Positions 1 through 7,436 of a stretch of DNA of 64,000 nucleotides are shown here, piece by piece (position 1 is the first letter of the stretch; each line of letters begins with the position of its first letter). Where the stretch lies: contig JAUNMR010000019.1 in the NCBI GenBank assembly GCA_030537455.1, forward strand, positions 1 to 64,000. Reading direction: 5' to 3'. The notes below the pieces were generated by a model. That model had not been told where the DNA came from and ran no database searches. It saw only the letters and a list, made by a program, of their open reading frames with translations. The stretch comes from Planctomycetia bacterium. Its GTDB lineage: Bacteria; Planctomycetota; Planctomycetia; Pirellulales; Thermoguttaceae. The position numbers were made by a program, and so were the translations under genes.

Positions 1-1
1 A

Positions 2-1408
2 CTAACAGCAAGGCGTAAGCAGTACGAGTACTACCGCGATTACCTCCTTGACTTTAGACAAAATGGGGGGGGGGGAGAAAATAGCGAAAGCTGTTACGGC
101 GTTAGGCGCGTGACGTTGGGGGAGATTGCGACCTTTACATATGGCTACACTGACTCGGCAAAAGACGAGGGAGAAACGCGTTTTATACGAATCACAGATA
201 TTCTCGATTCTGGCGCTCTGAATCCAGTAAATCCTAAATACGTTTCACTCACCGAAGAAAGTCGAAAGTATCTGTTAAAAACCGGGGACATTCTCATGGC
301 GAGAACCGGGGCAACATACGGTAAGACTCTGTATATTCCCGATGACACGCCAGCCATATACGCTTCGTTTCTCATTAAAATCAACCTAAACAACGACGTT
401 ATACTTAATCGGTATTATTGGCACTTTGCTCAGAGTAATCTTTACTGGGATCAAGCCAACAAATTGGCGTCTACCGGTGGGCAACCGCAATTTAATACAG
501 CGGCAGTGAAACAAATTACGCTCCCCCTTCCCTCCCTTTCAGTCCAATCTCGCATAGTCGACGTCTTGGACAACTTCGACGCGGTCTGCAACGACCTGCA
601 GATCGGTCTGCCGGCGGAAATCAACGCTCGAAGAAAACAGTATGAATATTACCGCGATCTGCTGTTGAACTTCGGGACTATAGAAGAGAATAGCAAGCAA
701 GCAAGCAAGCAAGCGCTGAGCCGAAATGATATTCGCCTGTTGCTGTACGTCTTCGGGCTTCGCGCGGTTACATACGTGATATGCCCCGATGGCGTGGAGT
801 ATAGGAAACTAGGAGAGTTAGGCGTTTTCTACGGAGGGCTTTCAGGAAAAAGCAAAGACGATTTCATCAACGGTAATGCTAAGTTTATTACCTACAAAAA
901 CGTCTTCTTTAATCCAGAACTAAACCTTGACGTCGACGAATACGTCAAGATAGCAGAGGGTGAAAAACAAAATACGTTAGAATATGGCGACATAGTTTTC
1001 ACTGGTTCCTCGGAAACGCCTGACGAATGTGGTTTTTCTTCTGTGATTACCCAACACACTCAAGAAAAACTCTATCTCAATAGTTTCTGCTTCTTTTTCC
1101 GATTCAATGACGTTAATTTAATCAACCCCCATTTTGCTAAACACCTTTTTAGGTCATTTGAACTAAGAAGGCAAATTTCCAGAACGGCCTCGGGAGTTAC
1201 TCGGTTTAACGTTTCAAAAAAGAAAATGGAAAACGTAACCATCCCCATCCCCCTGCTAGAAATACAATCAGAAATTGCCTCCCTCCTCGACCGCTTCGAC
1301 GCGCTCTGCAACAACCTTACCTCGGGCTTACCGGCGGAGATAGCGGCGCGTCAAAAGCAGTACGAGTACTACCGCGACCGACTCCTGAGCTTCTCGCCAA
1401 AGGAATAA
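2..1408 (+). CDS. hsdS: Type I restriction-modification specificity subunit (HsdS), 5' end outside window
   Basis: HsdS gives a type I restriction-modification enzyme its DNA sequence specificity through target recognition domains (TRDs) joined by helical conserved regions. The frame is open from base 2, so the GTG at 110 is internal and the true start lies left of the window. Two TRDs are visible (about 110-600 and 780-1300), each opening with a LGE(I/L) motif. Three copies of the conserved helix motif ARRKQYEYYRD occur near 10-45, 625-660 and 1350-1380, so a third module or an N-terminal conserved region lies upstream. An 11-G tract (65-75) and a GCAA tetranucleotide array (693-712) each sit just after a conserved-region copy. 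Both are in the ON register here. hsdM and hsdR are not in the window. Family call is firm; the full module count is unknown. Confidence 0.9.
   Translation, partial: LTARRKQYEYYRDYLLDFRQNGGGGENSESCYGVRRVTLGEIATFTYGYTDSAKDEGETRFIRITDILDSGALNPVNPKYVSLTEESRKYLLKTGDILMARTGATYGKTLYIPDDTPAIYASFLIKINLNNDVILNRYYWHFAQSNLYWDQANKLASTGGQPQFNTAAVKQITLPLPSLSVQSRIVDVLDNFDAVCNDLQIGLPAEINARRKQYEYYRDLLLNFGTIEENSKQASKQALSRNDIRLLLYVFGLRAVTYVICPDGVEYRKLGELGVFYGGLSGKSKDDFINGNAKFITYKNVFFNPELNLDVDEYVKIAEGEKQNTLEYGDIVFTGSSETPDECGFSSVITQHTQEKLYLNSFCFFFRFNDVNLINPHFAKHLFRSFELRRQISRTASGVTRFNVSKKKMENVTIPIPLLEIQSEIASLLDRFDALCNNLTSGLPAEIAARQKQYEYYRDRLLSFSPKE
65..75 (+). repeat. Homopolymeric G tract (G11) inside hsdS, candidate phase switch
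   Basis: Eleven consecutive G residues follow the first conserved-region copy of hsdS. With 11 G the frame continues into the next TRD. With 10 G the frame meets TGA at 111-113, and with 12 G it meets TAG at 82-84, so any one-base slip truncates the protein. Poly-G tracts of this length are classic slipped-strand mispairing sites. They are also prone to sequencing error, so the length should be treated with care. Confidence 0.85.
693..712 (+). repeat. Tetranucleotide tandem repeat (GCAA)x5 inside hsdS, second candidate phase switch
   Basis: Five perfect GCAA units lie directly after the second conserved-region copy of hsdS and encode a Ser-Lys-Gln-Ala repeat. Loss of one unit brings a TGA into frame at the end of the array (AAG CGC TGA). 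Gain of one unit gives a TGA about 14 bases past the array (GCT GAG CCG AAA TGA). Either change would remove the last TRD while leaving the upstream modules and their helix intact. Confidence 0.85.
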
Positions 1409-1867
1409 TCGCGGCGCCCGCCCCCCTGCTTCACCGACGCCCGACAAGCCTGAAAGACGCGGTATCATACCGCCGTGGGCGCATGTGCTCCTGGAAAGGA
1501 TTACTAAGGGCGCTCCGAAAGGAGAAAGTCGGCGGGCAAAATGGTATACTTGACGTCATTTCATAACCTCTTCAGATGGATCATAAAGGGCAGGTCAATC
1601 CGCCGTCTTCGTCGGCGCCGGTATATGAGTCGATCAATACGTAGCCGAGCAGAAAGGCGTTTAGTCCATGTTATCCAAGGGCAAAGTCAGCGCGTCAAAA
1701 AATGCAAGCTTTTCCTTGAGAGACGTCGCCTGGAATATTAGCGACGGCAGGGAGAGTTACGACACAACTTCTAATATCAGTTTACTAAACGTTCTATTTT
1801 ACCAAAAACCAAAGGCATATAACCGTCTGATACATACCAAGGGTCATACCGTCGCAAATACATATAA
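1409..1867. other. Intergenic, no supported gene
   Basis: About 460 bases between hsdS and the panC terminator. Short open frames at 1541-1741 and 1668-1871 overlap each other, are rich in Arg/Ser and resemble no family I recognise. Nothing else stands out. It may hold remains of the restriction locus. Confidence 0.4.
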
Positions 1868-1905
1868 ATAAAAACGGCATAGACGCTTCTTTTACGACTA
1901 TGCCG
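1868..1905 (-). terminator. Rho-independent terminator downstream of panC
   Basis: A perfect 8-bp inverted repeat (CGGCATAG at 1875-1882 with CTATGCCG at 1898-1905) is followed on the minus strand by TTTTTATTTATA. It lies about 60 bases after the panC stop and probably ends the dapA-ruvAB-panC transcription block. Confidence 0.65.
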
Positions 1906-1965
1906 CTTGTCAAACACATCAGCGGCGCCAATACGACCACATATCGCTGGCGCCTTGTCAAACTT

Positions 1966-2850
1966 TCACGCGTTTGCTTTCGGACGAATAATGCGATTAT
2001 CGATCAGTCGCGTGGAGCCGATTCTCACCGCCAGTAGCGCCACGACGTTGCCGACGGCGCGCTCCATCTCTTGTAACGTCTGGGTATTGCCGAAGTGAAT
2101 GTAGTCGATCTGCGCGTTGGGATCGGCTTCTAAGATCATGGCGCGCATACGCTTGCGAATCGTCTCCACATCGCGCTCGCCGGAGTGAATCATGCGCTCG
2201 GCCTCTTCCAGGGAACGATTCAAAACCAAGGCGCGCTCGCGTTCCTCATCGCTCAGGTAACGATTGCGACTACTCATCGCCAGTCCGTCAGCCTCGCGAA
2301 TAATAGGGCACATCTCCACCATCGTCGGAAGATTCAGGTCTTCGACCATCTTTTTGATCACGCAAAACTGCTGATAGTCCTTCTGCCCAAAGTAGGCGAC
2401 GTCGGCGCGCGTGAGCATAAAGAGTTTAAGTACCACGGTCGTCACGCCGTCGAAGTGCGTGGGACGAAAAGCGCCTTCGAGGATTTCCGTCACGCCGCCG
2501 ACGTGTACCTTGGCGTCAAAGCCATTGGGATACATCGCCTGTGGACTGGGCGCAAAGAGATAGTCGGTCTTAATCTGCGACAGGAGCGTCAGGTCGGCGT
2601 CGATCATTCTGGGGTACTTGTCGTAGTCTTCCCCAGGCGCAAATTGCGTCGGGTTGACAAAGTCCGAGACAACGACCACGTCGCATTCGTTTTTCGCGGC
2701 AATCGCCAGACTCATGTGTCCCAAATGCAAAGCGCCCATAGTGGGAACCAGCCCGATCTTTTTGCCCTGCTGTTTCAAGGCGTCGATTCTCCGGCTCATT
2801 TCCGCGGGGGCTTCCACTAAATATGGTTTTAATTCTTCTGCTTCGTCCAT
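1966..2850 (-). CDS. panC: Pantothenate synthetase
   Basis: PanC joins pantoate and beta-alanine with ATP to make pantothenate, the precursor of coenzyme A, in the cytoplasm. The nucleotidylyltransferase fold is shown by GLVPTMGALHLGH at residues 33-45 (the HxGH signature), by FVNPTQF, by FGQKDYQQ and by the MSSRNRYL motif near the usual KMSKS position. The length of about 294 residues is normal. The frame also opens at 2886 and 2862. The start at 2850 is preferred because the sequence between 2872 and 2884 is a tight hairpin (GCCCG-GCA-CGGGC) that would bury the first start. It follows ruvB closely on the same strand. panB and panD are not nearby. Confidence 0.93.
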   Translation of the reverse strand: MDEAEELKPYLVEAPAEMSRRIDALKQQGKKIGLVPTMGALHLGHMSLAIAAKNECDVVVVSDFVNPTQFAPGEDYDKYPRMIDADLTLLSQIKTDYLFAPSPQAMYPNGFDAKVHVGGVTEILEGAFRPTHFDGVTTVVLKLFMLTRADVAYFGQKDYQQFCVIKKMVEDLNLPTMVEMCPIIREADGLAMSSRNRYLSDEERERALVLNRSLEEAERMIHSGERDVETIRKRMRAMILEADPNAQIDYIHFGNTQTLQEMERAVGNVVALLAVRIGSTRLIDNRIIRPKANA

Positions 2851-2927
2851 ATTATATGCCATTATAACTGCGCCCGTGCCGGGCATACACCGAGAGTTCC
2901 GCCGCGTCGTGGAGACGCCGCGACGCG

Positions 2928-4040
2928 TTAGAAATCAAAGAGCCGATTCTCGGAACCACGTCCGAAATCGAATTCGTCCGGCTCTACGCCAATGTGCTTT
3001 AAACCCTTTGCGGTCAAGCGTCTGCCTCGTGGGGTACGCACCAGCAACTCGCTACGCAACAGGTAGGGCTCCACCTCGTCGACCAGTGAGTCGGGCGCTA
3101 CGTTCATCGTGTGCGCCACCGCTTCCACACCGACCGGTCCGCCCTGAAAAACGCGCCAAATCGTCTCAAGGAACTTGCGATCTAGCGAGTCGAGACCGAG
3201 CTGGTCAATCCCTTGCATCTGCAACGCGTCGCGCGCCACTGTCAGCGAGGCGACGCCGTCGGCGCGCGCGTCGGCATAATCGCGCACCCAGCGCAAACGA
3301 TTGTTCGCCAGACGCGGAGTACCGCGACTGCGCAACGCAATTTCCTCCGCCGCCTGGGGATCGAGCGTCATTTTGAGCTTGAGCGCATTGCGCCTGACGA
3401 TCTCCGCCAGTTCGTCGACCGTATAGAAATCCAAATGCTCTCGAATAACAAAACGATCGCGTAACGGCGCGGAGATCAACCCGGTGCGCGTGGTCGCTCC
3501 TATGAGCGTAAAGGGCTTGAGATGGATATTTAGCGTTCGTGCGTTCACCCCCTCGCCCATGGCGACGTCGATTCTGAAATCCTCCATGGCCGGGTAGAGA
3601 AATTCTTCCACCGTCTTCTGCATACGATGGATTTCGTCGATAAAGAGCACCGAACCCTCTTGCGCGTTGGTCAAATAGGGCACGATATCCTTGGGCGCGC
3701 GCATTGTGGCGCCATTGGCGATCTGACATTCCACGCCCAACTCGCGCGGTATACAGGTCGCAAAGGTCGTTTTACCCAGACCTGGAGGTCCGTCGAAGAG
3801 AATGTGACCGAGCGTTTCGGAACGTTTCTGCGCGGCTTTGACCGCAATTTCAATTCGTTCGTAAACCTCGCGCTGACCGACCATATCGAACATGCGCGTC
3901 GGTCTGAGAACCGCGTCGTCGTCGCCGACGGCCGATCGATCCGAATCACGGAAATTATCGTAATACGCGCCAAGTTGCGGGTCGCGCGAGGAATCGTCCT
4001 GCTGATCGCCGCCGCCTAGAATGATCGGATTTCTCACCAT
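2928..4040 (-). CDS. ruvB: Holliday junction branch migration ATPase RuvB
   Basis: RuvB is the AAA+ hexameric motor that, with RuvA, migrates Holliday junctions in recombinational repair. Walker A is GPPGLGKT at 84-91 and Walker B is FIDEIH at 133-138. The sensor segment GATTRTGLIS and the RSRGTPRLAN segment are also present, followed by the winged-helix C-terminal domain. The 370 residues exceed the usual length of about 340 because of an acidic, Asp-rich N-terminal extension of roughly 40 residues before the conserved LRPTRMFDMVGQ. It lies 67 bases after ruvA. ruvC is not in the window. Confidence 0.96.
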   Translation of the reverse strand: MVRNPIILGGGDQQDDSSRDPQLGAYYDNFRDSDRSAVGDDDAVLRPTRMFDMVGQREVYERIEIAVKAAQKRSETLGHILFDGPPGLGKTTFATCIPRELGVECQIANGATMRAPKDIVPYLTNAQEGSVLFIDEIHRMQKTVEEFLYPAMEDFRIDVAMGEGVNARTLNIHLKPFTLIGATTRTGLISAPLRDRFVIREHLDFYTVDELAEIVRRNALKLKMTLDPQAAEEIALRSRGTPRLANNRLRWVRDYADARADGVASLTVARDALQMQGIDQLGLDSLDRKFLETIWRVFQGGPVGVEAVAHTMNVAPDSLVDEVEPYLLRSELLVRTPRGRRLTAKGLKHIGVEPDEFDFGRGSENRLFDF

Positions 4041-4107
4041 ACGTAATGCTTCCGGTTACTCGCGCCGTCGTGACGCTTTACTACACGCGCTGGTTCCGCG
4101 CATGACA

Positions 4108-4740
4108 CTAACGATTGTTAAGGTAAATCGCCTGAATCAATTCCGAAGAGTCCTTAAACTTCTTCTTGCTCTGTCCCAGAACCGCGTCTATCATTTTGCG
4201 CGCTTCCGTTTCGCTGTGACCGAGACTCACCAACGCGGCAAAGGTTTCCGCAACCAGGTCAAGCTCTTGTTCCTGACCGGTTCCCTGCGGTTCGTTCGGA
4301 CCTTGCGGCATGAGCGCAAATTTCGGCGCTTTACGTCGTAACTTCGCAACGATTCGTTCCGCAGTAGCCGCGCCAATCCCGGGTAATTGCGACAGGAACT
4401 TGACGTCCTGCTCCTCAATTGCGGCGGCAATTTCACGCACCGGTCGCACCATAGCGCGTAGCGCCTTTTTGGCGCCGAGACCGTCGACGGTACAGAATAG
4501 GTCGAAAAATTCCCGCTCCACCTTCGACAAAAACCCGATCAGTCTCGGGGTTAATCGCCCTTGATTCAACGAGCCGTCGATGTATTCGATCGTAAAGAGA
4601 CTGACCGTCTGATTAATCTGCGATTGCAACTGGCGACGCGTAAACTCCGGTATGAGCGTCTCATATTCAAATGGCGACGCCTCGATAATCGCACACGCGT
4701 CATAAAGCTCGACCAACTTCCCTGTAATCTTAACGATCAT
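4108..4740 (-). CDS. ruvA: Holliday junction branch migration protein RuvA
   Basis: RuvA binds the four-way junction as a tetramer and loads RuvB. Domain I (OB fold) starts with MIVKITGKLVEL, domain II carries the helix-hairpin-helix LPGIGAATAERIVAKLR near residues 120-135, and domain III at the C-terminus is the RuvB-interacting three-helix bundle (AALVSLGHSETEARKMI). The frame runs upstream to 4833. The start at 4740 is chosen because it matches the family N-terminus and has an AGAAGGA ribosome binding site six bases away. At 210 residues it is of normal length. Confidence 0.94.
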   Translation of the reverse strand: MIVKITGKLVELYDACAIIEASPFEYETLIPEFTRRQLQSQINQTVSLFTIEYIDGSLNQGRLTPRLIGFLSKVEREFFDLFCTVDGLGAKKALRAMVRPVREIAAAIEEQDVKFLSQLPGIGAATAERIVAKLRRKAPKFALMPQGPNEPQGTGQEQELDLVAETFAALVSLGHSETEARKMIDAVLGQSKKKFKDSSELIQAIYLNNR

Positions 4741-4900
4741 CTTGTCCTTCTTGTTCTGCCTGGATATATAAAACGTAAACAGCGTCGCCACAAAAACGAC
4801 GACGCCCCGTGCGACGCAACCAGACGCGCGCATGAGCGTCGTTGTAGTCGTCGCGGCAAACTCGGCGCGGCACGGTACGCGCTAAGCTATTCTTTTGTCG

Positions 4901-5794
4901 CTATTTCAAAAGACCATATTCGCGCAAAGTGACCAGAAGCTGAGCGTTGAGCTCCGGTTCCAGTTCGGTCATTGGCAGACGCAAATAGCCGCTGTCGCGC
5001 CCGAGCGCTTTCATCGCCGCCTTCACCGGGATCGGATTGGTCGACAGCGACAGCATCTTACGACACAGCGCGAAGAGCTTCTGATGCAACGCGCGCGCTG
5101 TTGCGTAGTCGTTGGCGTCGATCGCCGCGCATAGCGCTATCAGATCCACGGGCGCGACATTGCCCACTACGGAAACCACGCCGCGTGCGCCTATCGACAT
5201 AAAGGGCAAAGTCAAACTGTCGTCGCCGGACAACACCGTCAGGTCGGTCGCGCCGATTATGCGCGACGCCGCGTCCATTGACCCGGACGCCTCCTTGACC
5301 ATGGCGATATTCTTAATCTCCGCCAAACGTATGATCGTTTCCGGCTCGATCGAACGCCCCGTGCGACCGGGCACGTTATAAATACAAATCGGCAACGACA
5401 CGCTGTGCGCAATCGCCTTGAAATGCTGATACAATCCCTCTTGCGACGGCTTATTGTAATACGGTCCGATCACCAGCGCTGCGTCGGCGCCGAGCTCTTC
5501 GGCTTTACGCGTTAAATTCAACGCCTCGCTCGTACTATTGGAACCGGAACCGGCGAGCACTTTCGCACGACCCGCCACAATTTTCACCGTCTGACGAATC
5601 AGTTCGCAATGCTCTTCAACCGTGAGGGTCGGAGACTCGCCCGTGGTGCCGACCGGCGAAAGGATTGGCGTGCCAGCGGCGATCTGAAATTCAATCTGCT
5701 CTGCCAATACGTCAAAGTCGATCTTACCCTCGCTGGTAAAGGGCGTTATCATCGCTACGGTTAAACCCGAAAAATCCTCCGCGCGCGTGTTCAT
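4901..5794 (-). CDS. dapA: 4-hydroxy-tetrahydrodipicolinate synthase
   Basis: DapA condenses pyruvate with aspartate semialdehyde, the first committed step to diaminopimelate and lysine. The TIM-barrel signatures are GTTGESPTL (49-57), YNVPGRTG with the catalytic Tyr139, and the Schiff-base Lys167 in MVKEASG. The length of 297 residues is normal. It is the promoter-proximal gene of the minus-strand group with ruvA, ruvB and panC, separated from ruvA by 160 bases. Presence of the diaminopimelate pathway agrees with a cell that may keep peptidoglycan, but dapA alone does not prove it. Confidence 0.95.
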   Translation of the reverse strand: MNTRAEDFSGLTVAMITPFTSEGKIDFDVLAEQIEFQIAAGTPILSPVGTTGESPTLTVEEHCELIRQTVKIVAGRAKVLAGSGSNSTSEALNLTRKAEELGADAALVIGPYYNKPSQEGLYQHFKAIAHSVSLPICIYNVPGRTGRSIEPETIIRLAEIKNIAMVKEASGSMDAASRIIGATDLTVLSGDDSLTLPFMSIGARGVVSVVGNVAPVDLIALCAAIDANDYATARALHQKLFALCRKMLSLSTNPIPVKAAMKALGRDSGYLRLPMTELEPELNAQLLVTLREYGLLK

Positions 5795-6257
5795 GCGTCA
5801 TATCCTCTGATGCGTTCGTTGTCCTCGATCCACGCGTTTCGTCCACGGCAATTCGCTAGTTCGCCAAACGCGCCGACATGACGCGCGCGTGCGCTCAGAG
5901 CACAACGCAACGTCACGACGCCATTATACACCATATTAAAAATCAGGGCGCCCCCCGAAATGATTTTTCTACTCTTAATTTACGACCTGACCGCACGAAA
6001 ACGCTCAACGCTAAACCAAGATTCGCCATGAAAAGCACAAAAGCACACGATGAACGAAAAATTTCAAAAATAGAGAAAAGTTACCGCCTGCCAAACTCTT
6101 AAGGACGCGTCAACCGACAGAACCAGCGCCGGAGAAAGTTTAAAAGAGAAAACTCGACGATTGAAACACAACGTCGACTACTAGCGCCGGTTCCGCACGC
6201 GCAAAGACCCGTTATCAGATCTTTAAGATATAACCCAACGGCGCGTAACGTTGAGAG
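5795..6257. other. Intergenic region between dapA and tRNA-Leu
   Basis: No gene is supported. On the minus strand a TATAAT hexamer (plus 5923-5928) could be the dapA -10 box, but no good -35 is seen. A perfect inverted repeat AAAAATCA/TGATTTTT (5938-5945 and 5961-5968) flanks a GC-rich loop and could be a regulatory or terminating hairpin. Confidence 0.3.
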
Positions 6258-6341
6258 TACCGAACCCCGGAGTCGAACCGGGACGCCCTTGCGGGCAATG
6301 GATTTTGAATCCATCGCGTCTGCCTATTCCGCCAGTCCGGC
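6258..6341 (-). tRNA. tRNA-Leu (anticodon CAA)
   Basis: Read on the minus strand, an 84-nt cloverleaf folds with a 7-bp acceptor stem (starting GCCGGAC, with two G-U pairs), a D-arm, an anticodon stem ATGGA/TCCAT around the loop TTCAAAA (anticodon CAA, reading TTG), a long variable arm typical of class II tRNA-Leu, and a T-arm CCCGG TTCGACT CCGGG. The discriminator base is A. The CCA tail is not encoded and must be added by tRNA nucleotidyltransferase. Confidence 0.95.
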
Positions 6342-6369
6342 ATATTGCCGTGATCTACGACCTGTAACT

Positions 6370-6397
6370 AGTATACTCAAAAATGATTCATTCGCAA
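6370..6397 (-). promoter_or_regulatory. Sigma-70-type promoter for tRNA-Leu
   Basis: On the minus strand TTGCGA (plus 6392-6397) and TATACT (plus 6370-6375) are spaced by 16 bases. They lie about 30 bases upstream of the tRNA 5' end, which fits a start just before the tRNA. Confidence 0.65.
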
Positions 6398-6543
6398 GGG
6401 TCGTTCCTGTTTTTTTTCAAAAAAATCGAACGCTGGCGCGCATTCTCAAGATTGATCTTGTCGAATCGCGCGCGACTGAGTAGACTCTCGAGGATTACGC
6501 ACGCGAGGCAAGGTCGCCTCGCTCACTCAGCACGGACGCCGCC

Positions 6544-7308
6544 ATGACCTATTCCTCCTCGGATATCTCACGCTTTCCCCCCGACAACGCGCCTAAAAGC
6601 GCGCGATTCTGCTACGCAACCGGGCGTCGGTTTGAACCCGGCGAAAAGATCTATTCGCTACTTTACGAAGAATCACAAACGCTCCTACGTCGCGACTACT
6701 GTAAGTCGGCGTGGAAAACCGCTGAAAAGCCGGATAATATCCTCGCTACCTGGGTCGGCGTAGCGCGCGATGACTCCGATAAGACCGACGCGCTCAAACT
6801 AGCGCCGAACGACGCGCTCGAGGCGATCTTTGAGGCGTTGGCGTTGCAACCGGAAAAAGCGGCGTTGCGATACCTTCTAGCGCTACTACTGGCGCGTCGT
6901 CGCGTCTTTCAGTTTGAAGTCCAAGAGCCTTGCGTCCCACAAGACGCAACTCAAACGCGCGTCGACTCGGTTTATGTCTACTCGCCCAGCTCGGAAACCG
7001 GATACCTCGTGCCCGTGGTTAATATTTCGCCTGAGGAACTGCCAAAGATCCAAGCGGAACTGGTCGCGCTACTAGAAGATCCTAACGCGGCGCTGAGCGT
7101 TAGTTCCACGGTCGCAACGCCACTGCACGACGTGGCGACGTGCGCCTGCGAAAACGGCGCGCCCTTCGATTCCGAGGAAATGAACGAGGCTATTCGCGTC
7201 GCAGAAGAAGCGCTACAACGCGGCGAATCGCACGTTGCCTCTCACGCAAGCCTCGACCAATCGAACGCAACCGACGACGCCAAAGCCGCCGACGTCGCCG
7301 AGCGCTGA
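6544..7308 (+). CDS. Hypothetical protein with N-terminal Cys/Trp motif
   Basis: I do not recognise a named family. The 254-residue protein has no signal peptide or membrane segment. The N-terminal 60 residues contain a C-x-T/A-G...F-x-x-G-E...YSLL...RRDYC...W pattern that looks like a conserved small domain. The middle (about 80-125) is helical and Ala/Leu-rich. The C-terminal third is acidic and Ala-rich, with probable disorder. It lies 128 bases upstream of the large lipoprotein on the same strand, so the two may be co-transcribed and functionally linked. Codon use matches the native genes. A real gene is likely; its function is unknown. Confidence 0.7.
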   Translation: MTYSSSDISRFPPDNAPKSARFCYATGRRFEPGEKIYSLLYEESQTLLRRDYCKSAWKTAEKPDNILATWVGVARDDSDKTDALKLAPNDALEAIFEALALQPEKAALRYLLALLLARRRVFQFEVQEPCVPQDATQTRVDSVYVYSPSSETGYLVPVVNISPEELPKIQAELVALLEDPNAALSVSSTVATPLHDVATCACENGAPFDSEEMNEAIRVAEEALQRGESHVASHASLDQSNATDDAKAADVAER

Positions 7309-7436
7309 GCGCGTAAAACGACCTTGACCTAATTTCATTCAATGCGTAATATCACGCAATCGGCGCTCTTTTGCCGTCTTTGCAAACCTGCACAATCCTA
7401 AAAGTTTACATCATACAGCCTTAACCGACGCTTGCC

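Noticed and set aside
110..112. GTG as the start of the hsdS frame
   Set aside because: The frame is open upstream to base 2 and encodes a conserved-region helix, so the GTG is internal.
1541..1871. Two short overlapping plus-strand frames after hsdS
   Set aside because: Low-complexity basic products, no ribosome binding site and no homology that I can recognise.
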